From Mariprofundus sp. (lineage in GTDB: Bacteria; Pseudomonadota; Zetaproteobacteria; Mariprofundales; Mariprofundaceae), in contig JAUZQI010000007.1 in the NCBI GenBank assembly GCA_030951095.1, forward strand, positions 1 through 8,070: a stretch of DNA of 8,070 bases. The letters run 5' to 3'. Of this stretch, positions 5,196-8,070 are shown one piece after another; the stretch's first letter is position 1, and the number at the start of each line of letters is the position of its first letter. The notes under the pieces are model-generated. The model was not told the DNA's origin and made no database searches. It was given only the letters and a program-made list of their open reading frames with translations. Position numbers and translations under genes: made by a program.

Positions 5196-5965
5196 ATGTC
5201 GTTCTTCTGGTAGGCTGCCATAGCTGCTATCTGCCTGGATTCCGTACCTGTGGACTGCTGCTGTTTGTAAGTATCATATGTAGCACTGTCCATGGTTGGG
5301 ATAGCCCCCTGATACCAGTCTGGTGGACCTGCAGGGGCTGCACCCATTGCCTGCAGAGCTTTAGAGTAAGCGGCTGCAGAAGTGACTTCAGGTTTAATGA
5401 AACCACCGGGCTGAATGATATCCTTGGGGTCAGGCAGAACACCCGGTGGAATCTCTTGCGCTATCGGGGTTGGAATGATTGAAATCCCTGCCAGGTTTCC
5501 ATTCATAGTCGCCTGTGGCTGTGCGCCTGCACCGAGTGAATTAGCCGATCCGGAAATGCCTTCAGGTTTAATGAAACCACCGGGCTGAATGATATCCTTG
5601 GGGTCAGGCAGAACACCCGGTGGAATCTCTTGCGATATCGGGGTTGGAACGATTGAAATGCCTGCCAGGTTTCCATTCATAGTCGCCTGTGGCTGTGCCG
5701 GGGTTGCACTACCAGGCACCTGCCGTTGTTCGTTGCCGACCGGGGTCTGCTGCTTGTAAACATCATATGCAGCAGCGTCCATGGTTGGGATAGCCCCCCC
5801 GTACTTGATAGGTCCATTCGACGGGTTTGCACCCGCTGCTTGAAAGGAAGCAGCGAAAGTGGATGCAGAAGTGCCCTTAGATTGGATGTTGGAACCAGGT
5901 TTGGTTATGTTTTCCGGATCAGGCATCTGAGCTTGCCAATTTTGTACTGTGGGTGTTGAAATCAT
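5186..5965 (-). CDS. Repeat-rich protein of unknown function without signal peptide, 259 residues
   Basis: I do not recognise this protein. It is rich in Pro, Gly, Ala, Gln and Ile, has no transmembrane segment and no signal peptide. An in-frame TGA (5969-5971) two codons before ATG 5963-5965 rules out a longer N-terminus. The order is a half-A unit (15-35, starting PDPENITKPG), B1 (37-73), A1 (91-135), A2 (149-193), B2 (200-236) and a short tail. A1 and A2 share PPGVLPDPKDIIQPGGFIKP and differ at two residues; the half-A unit is a diverged copy of their ends. B1 and B2 share GAIPTMD and Y-D-x-Y-KQQ. Module B also occurs in the divergent secreted protein that starts at 6518, so the genes are probably functionally or evolutionarily linked. 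The ribosome binding site is exceptionally strong. Options include a structural or surface protein exported without a Sec signal, or a cytoplasmic partner of the secreted protein. Confidence 0.85.
   Translation of the reverse strand: MISTPTVQNWQAQMPDPENITKPGSNIQSKGTSASTFAASFQAAGANPSNGPIKYGGAIPTMDAAAYDVYKQQTPVGNEQRQVPGSATPAQPQATMNGNLAGISIVPTPISQEIPPGVLPDPKDIIQPGGFIKPEGISGSANSLGAGAQPQATMNGNLAGISIIPTPIAQEIPPGVLPDPKDIIQPGGFIKPEVTSAAAYSKALQAMGAAPAGPPDWYQGAIPTMDSATYDTYKQQQSTGTESRQIAAMAAYQKNDMVL
5258..5368 (-). repeat. Module B, copy 2 (residues 200-236)
   Basis: It encodes ALQAMGAAPAGPPDWYQG followed by AIPTMDSATYDTYKQQ. It is the closer match to the + strand copy at 6665-6775: both have QA-x-GA, P-x-WY-x-G, IPT-x-D, ATYD and KQQ. 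Confidence 0.85.
5386..5524 (-). repeat. 139-bp direct repeat, copy 2 (module A2)
   Basis: It is identical to 5560-5698 except at three bases, in the same orientation and reading frame, offset by 174 bp (58 codons). It encodes residues 149-193. Two of the differences change residues (Ala for Ser, Ile for Val) and one is silent. Confidence 0.95.
5560..5698 (-). repeat. 139-bp direct repeat, copy 1 (module A1)
   Basis: Partner of 5386-5524 with three mismatches over 139 bp. It encodes residues 91-135. The near-identity at silent positions points to recent duplication, gene conversion, or an assembly-sensitive repeat. Confidence 0.95.
5747..5857 (-). repeat. Module B, copy 1 (residues 37-73)
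   Basis: It encodes FAASFQAAGANPSNGPIKYGG then AIPTMDAAAYDVYKQQ (shown in two pieces). The Trp of the WY pair in the other copies is replaced, giving KY. It is more diverged from copy 2 than the A modules are from each other. Confidence 0.8.
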
Positions 5966-5968
5966 ACG

Positions 5969-5979
5969 TCACCTCCTTA
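5969..5979 (-). promoter_or_regulatory. Full-length Shine-Dalgarno of the 259-residue protein gene
   Basis: The minus strand reads TAAGGAGGTGA, with GGAGG 6 nt before the ATG at 5963-5965. The TAAGGAGGT core complements the whole anti-Shine-Dalgarno end of 16S rRNA (ACCUCCUUA). This implies efficient initiation, hence an abundant product. The last three bases form the in-frame stop TGA that bounds the gene. Confidence 0.85.
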
Positions 5980-6402
5980 TGGTGTTGTAACAAATAAAGA
6001 GCATGCTTTATGCCACAGGTTTAATATGTACCAACGCACGCATGGATAATGCCAGCAAACCCCTTATTTTTCAGTGTATGCGACCCATGAGAGCGGCTTT
6101 ACTTTCGTTCATCATATCAAGGGGCCAGATCATTGTCGGGACATCGTAACAGGAAGTTTTTTCCTGTTAGCGGAAAATAATTCCCTGTTAGAAACAAAAC
6201 AGACTAAACCAGCATTTTCCAATCCATAAAAGAGTCTGAAGTGCAGAAGCATGATTTGCGGTTTCATGGACGAACGATTGTTTGAAGGTTAATTCGTCTC
6301 TCTTACTTGCCCATCAAAGCCTCCTTTCGCTTACTTTTCATATGAGAAAACGATCCCTTCGCTATCCCTTCAATTACATTATTCGTGAGTCAATTCGATA
6401 AT
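5980..6402. promoter_or_regulatory. Long divergent intergenic region
   Basis: No gene is supported in this stretch. It separates two divergent genes with shared modules and so probably carries promoters for both. It holds an ATAAAG/CTTTAT hairpin near 5994-6011, the TAACAGGAA inverted repeat (6147-6169) with an extra half-site (6181-6191), and GTCAA (6389-6393) facing TTGAC (6403-6407) over the -35 of the + strand promoter. I found no convincing sigma-70 promoter for the minus-strand gene, so it may use another sigma factor or an activator. Confidence 0.5.
6147..6191. promoter_or_regulatory. TAACAGGAA/TTCCTGTTA inverted repeat with a third half-site
   Basis: TAACAGGAA (6147-6155), GTTTT, TTCCTGTTA (6161-6169) is a perfect 9-bp inverted repeat. 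A further TTCCCTGTTAG (6181-6191) repeats the right arm exactly 20 bp on, about two helical turns, with one inserted base. Placement between two divergent genes suggests an operator. It has no T-run, so a terminator is less likely. Confidence 0.5.
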
Positions 6403-6431
6403 TTGACAATGCCATACATATGCTCTATATA
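6403..6431 (+). promoter_or_regulatory. Near-consensus sigma-70 promoter of the beta-propeller gene
   Basis: A perfect TTGACA (6403-6408) is followed after 17 bp by TATATA (6426-6431), a good -10 element. Transcription would start near 6438 and leave a leader of about 80 nt before ATG 6518. GTCAA (6389-6393) and TTGAC (6403-6407) form an inverted repeat over the -35, a possible repressor site. Confidence 0.7.
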
Positions 6432-6517
6432 TATATTCAATGGTCGGATGAGGGAGGCAAAATAAATCAATCCTGCTAATTAATTTACTGGGAAGTAAAA
6501 AGTGAAGGGGAAGAATT

Positions 6518-8070
6518 ATGAAACATAGTACAAATAAACATTGTATAAAATATTTACTAACGACAGGTCTGTTGTTTGTTGGCCTGGGATCAGTAAGCGC
6601 AGCAGAGATAGTGATAGCGCCTATGGGGAGTGTGAGTGCAACTCCAACCAGCGTTACTCAGCAAGCGATTAACGGCATGCAAGCACTGGGAGCAAATGTT
6701 CCGAGTGCGCCTGCCTGGTACAAGGGGACTATCCCAACCACGGACGCTGCAACATATGATGCTCAAAAGCAGCAGGCCAATGCGGCAAAAGCTGCCCCAA
6801 TGGCCCCAAGGGCATCCACACAGGCAGCAAGCCTGAATGGTCCGCCAGTACCCCAGTTCATCAATCTGGCGGGTGCCTCTCAGGCAACCAGTGGCGGCTG
6901 GATTCCAGCGGACACCAATGGCGCAGCAGGCAGGACATATGTCTGCGAAGTGACGAATTCGCATTTCGATTGCTTTACGAAACTGCAGGCCACCACGCAA
7001 TGGGGCACAACACTGGCGGCATTGTTCGGATATACCGCAGCCAGCCTGTTCGATCCGCGTGTAACCTATGATGCGGAATGGGATCGCTGGATTGTTACCG
7101 CAGAAGGCTTCCCTGAAGCTGGAACCGGCATTCAACGTCATTTTGTTGCGGTTTCCAAAACATCGGATCCAACAGCGGGTACATGGTGGATTCAGAGCGT
7201 AGCTCCCACGACAGCAGCCCAGTTCTGGGATTATCCGAATATCGGCATGGATCGGGGAGCTATCTATATCACCGGCAATGTATTTAATGCAGCCGGCACT
7301 GCTTTCCTGGGATCGAGACTATTCCGCATTCCCAAGGCCCAACTCTATAACGGTCGTGGTTGGGGCTCACCACTGTGGAATACAGCAGCAGCCAATGGCA
7401 CGCTGGTTCCACCCATGGCAGTGAACACTAAGTCAAGGGTAACGGTCTTTGCATCTGCTCCGGCTCCCTCGACATCTGTTTTCACCTACCAGATGTATCA
7501 TGGCGTAACCGACGCCCCTGTTTTTGCAGCAGGTCCAACAGTAATCGTGCCTAATGCAGTGGTACCGCCTAATGCTCAGCAGCCCGGAACGGTCACCACG
7601 ATCGATACACTGGATGGACGGCTGTTGGGTAATATTTACCAGCACGATTACTCGATTTACATGATGCGTACCATTGGTTGGGCCGGAGGAGCCACCTGGG
7701 CGACGGCACACTGGGTGAAGATCAGCATTGGTGGCGGAGTCCTACAGGCAAGCGGGTCAATCGCTAGCACAGGCAATTCGGATGATTTCAACGGAACACT
7801 GGCGGTGACTCCTGCGGGACATGTACTTGTCGGTTATTCATCAACCGACCGCACTGCGGTTACAGGCTATGCACCGCAGGTGAGGATTGACGGCAAAAGA
7901 AGCTGGGATGCTGGACTTGGTGGCAGTTCACTCATTTACCAGAGTCCTTTTATCTACGACTATGGTACCTGTAGTGCTGTGCGCGGCTGCCGTTGGGGCG
8001 ACTACTCATCGGTCAGTATTGATCCTGCCAACACGCTTAAGGCATGGGTTATCAACGAAACCTCTGAATC
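6518..8070 (+). CDS. Secreted beta-propeller-like protein, 3' end beyond the window
   Basis: The frame is open from ATG 6518 to the window edge: 517 complete codons without a stop. An in-frame TGA (6503-6505) and AAGGGG 7 nt upstream fix the start. Residues 1-29 are a Sec signal peptide: basic start, YLLTTGLLFVGLG core, probable cleavage after VSA or SAA. Residues 50-86 hold module B (WYKGTIPTTDAATYDAQKQQ, 67-86), followed by an Ala/Pro-rich linker to about 120. The rest matches large secreted proteins with repeated beta-strand segments: PADTNGAAG (130-138), DPRVTYDAEWDRWIV (179-193), VAVSKTSDPTAG (210-221), DYPNIGMD (238-245), IYITGN (249-254) and CRWGDYSSVSIDP (491-503). The WDRW, SKTSDP and WGDYS-DP pattern recurs in uncharacterised extracellular proteins that I take to be propellers. 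Cys are few (C140, C147, C485 and C491 region), so extracellular disulfides are possible. The substrate or ligand is unknown, and a C-terminal anchor or sorting signal may lie outside the window. Confidence 0.9.
   Translation, partial: MKHSTNKHCIKYLLTTGLLFVGLGSVSAAEIVIAPMGSVSATPTSVTQQAINGMQALGANVPSAPAWYKGTIPTTDAATYDAQKQQANAAKAAPMAPRASTQAASLNGPPVPQFINLAGASQATSGGWIPADTNGAAGRTYVCEVTNSHFDCFTKLQATTQWGTTLAALFGYTAASLFDPRVTYDAEWDRWIVTAEGFPEAGTGIQRHFVAVSKTSDPTAGTWWIQSVAPTTAAQFWDYPNIGMDRGAIYITGNVFNAAGTAFLGSRLFRIPKAQLYNGRGWGSPLWNTAAANGTLVPPMAVNTKSRVTVFASAPAPSTSVFTYQMYHGVTDAPVFAAGPTVIVPNAVVPPNAQQPGTVTTIDTLDGRLLGNIYQHDYSIYMMRTIGWAGGATWATAHWVKISIGGGVLQASGSIASTGNSDDFNGTLAVTPAGHVLVGYSSTDRTAVTGYAPQVRIDGKRSWDAGLGGSSLIYQSPFIYDYGTCSAVRGCRWGDYSSVSIDPANTLKAWVINETSE
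6665..6775 (+). repeat. Module B, copy 3, in the secreted protein (residues 50-86)
   Basis: It encodes AINGMQALGANVPSAPAWYK then GTIPTTDAATYDAQKQQ. It matches the minus-strand copies at 5258-5368 and 5747-5857 in residue order and spacing, though in the opposite DNA orientation. Similarity continues weakly beyond it: TQAASLNGPP here against PQATMNGNLAG after the B1 module. Confidence 0.85.

Noticed and set aside
5186..5965. 259-residue protein as a PEP-CTERM or other sorted surface protein
   Set aside because: It contains PGG segments, but has no signal peptide and no C-terminal hydrophobic helix with a basic tail.
6448..6465. Five-codon upstream frame (MREAK) in the leader of the secreted protein
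   Set aside because: Too short to support, and such frames arise by chance in an 80-nt leader.
6590..7141. Minus-strand frame of 183 codons
   Set aside because: Lies wholly against the coding strand of the secreted protein, which has a signal peptide, promoter, ribosome binding site and family motifs. The antisense translation is Cys-rich and without recognisable motifs.

Overview
The window looks like an accessory region of a proteobacterial chromosome with mid-range GC. A betaproteobacterium such as a Nitrosomonas relative would fit the mix of polysaccharide genes, insertion-sequence remnants and short intergenic repeats, but this is a low-confidence guess with no rRNA or marker gene to support it.

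Left edge (1-225, + strand). The last codons of a transposase and its terminal sequence abut the C-terminal end of a Cre-like tyrosine recombinase. The recombinase stop codon overlaps the convergent stop codon of the VanZ-like gene on the other strand.

Sugar-nucleotide region (222-4522, - strand). Read right to left, it holds cysC (APS kinase), a dead zone with an IS481-type transposase remnant joined to the last codons of an rmlB-like gene, gmd (GDP-mannose 4,6-dehydratase), fcl (GDP-L-fucose synthase) and a VanZ-like membrane protein gene broken by one in-frame TGA. Gmd and Fcl together convert GDP-mannose to GDP-L-fucose, a precursor for exopolysaccharide, capsule or O-antigen. CysC makes PAPS, the sulfate donor, so a sulfated fucose-containing polysaccharide is conceivable, but no sulfotransferase or glycosyltransferase is visible. 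This looks like the eroded end of a surface-polysaccharide cluster.

Buffer region (4523-5185). It contains three back-to-back hairpins in front of cysC, an IS5-type transposase N-terminal remnant and a possible terminator.

Divergent pair (5186-8070). A 259-residue, repeat-rich protein without a signal peptide is on the - strand, with an unusually complete Shine-Dalgarno sequence. Facing away from it on the + strand is a secreted beta-propeller-like protein, still open at the window edge, with a near-consensus sigma-70 promoter. The two proteins share a module of about 37 residues (core WYxGxIPTxDxATYDxxKQQ), present twice in the first and once just after the signal peptide of the second. This pair is the most likely place for something undescribed: I recognise neither the module nor the 259-residue protein.
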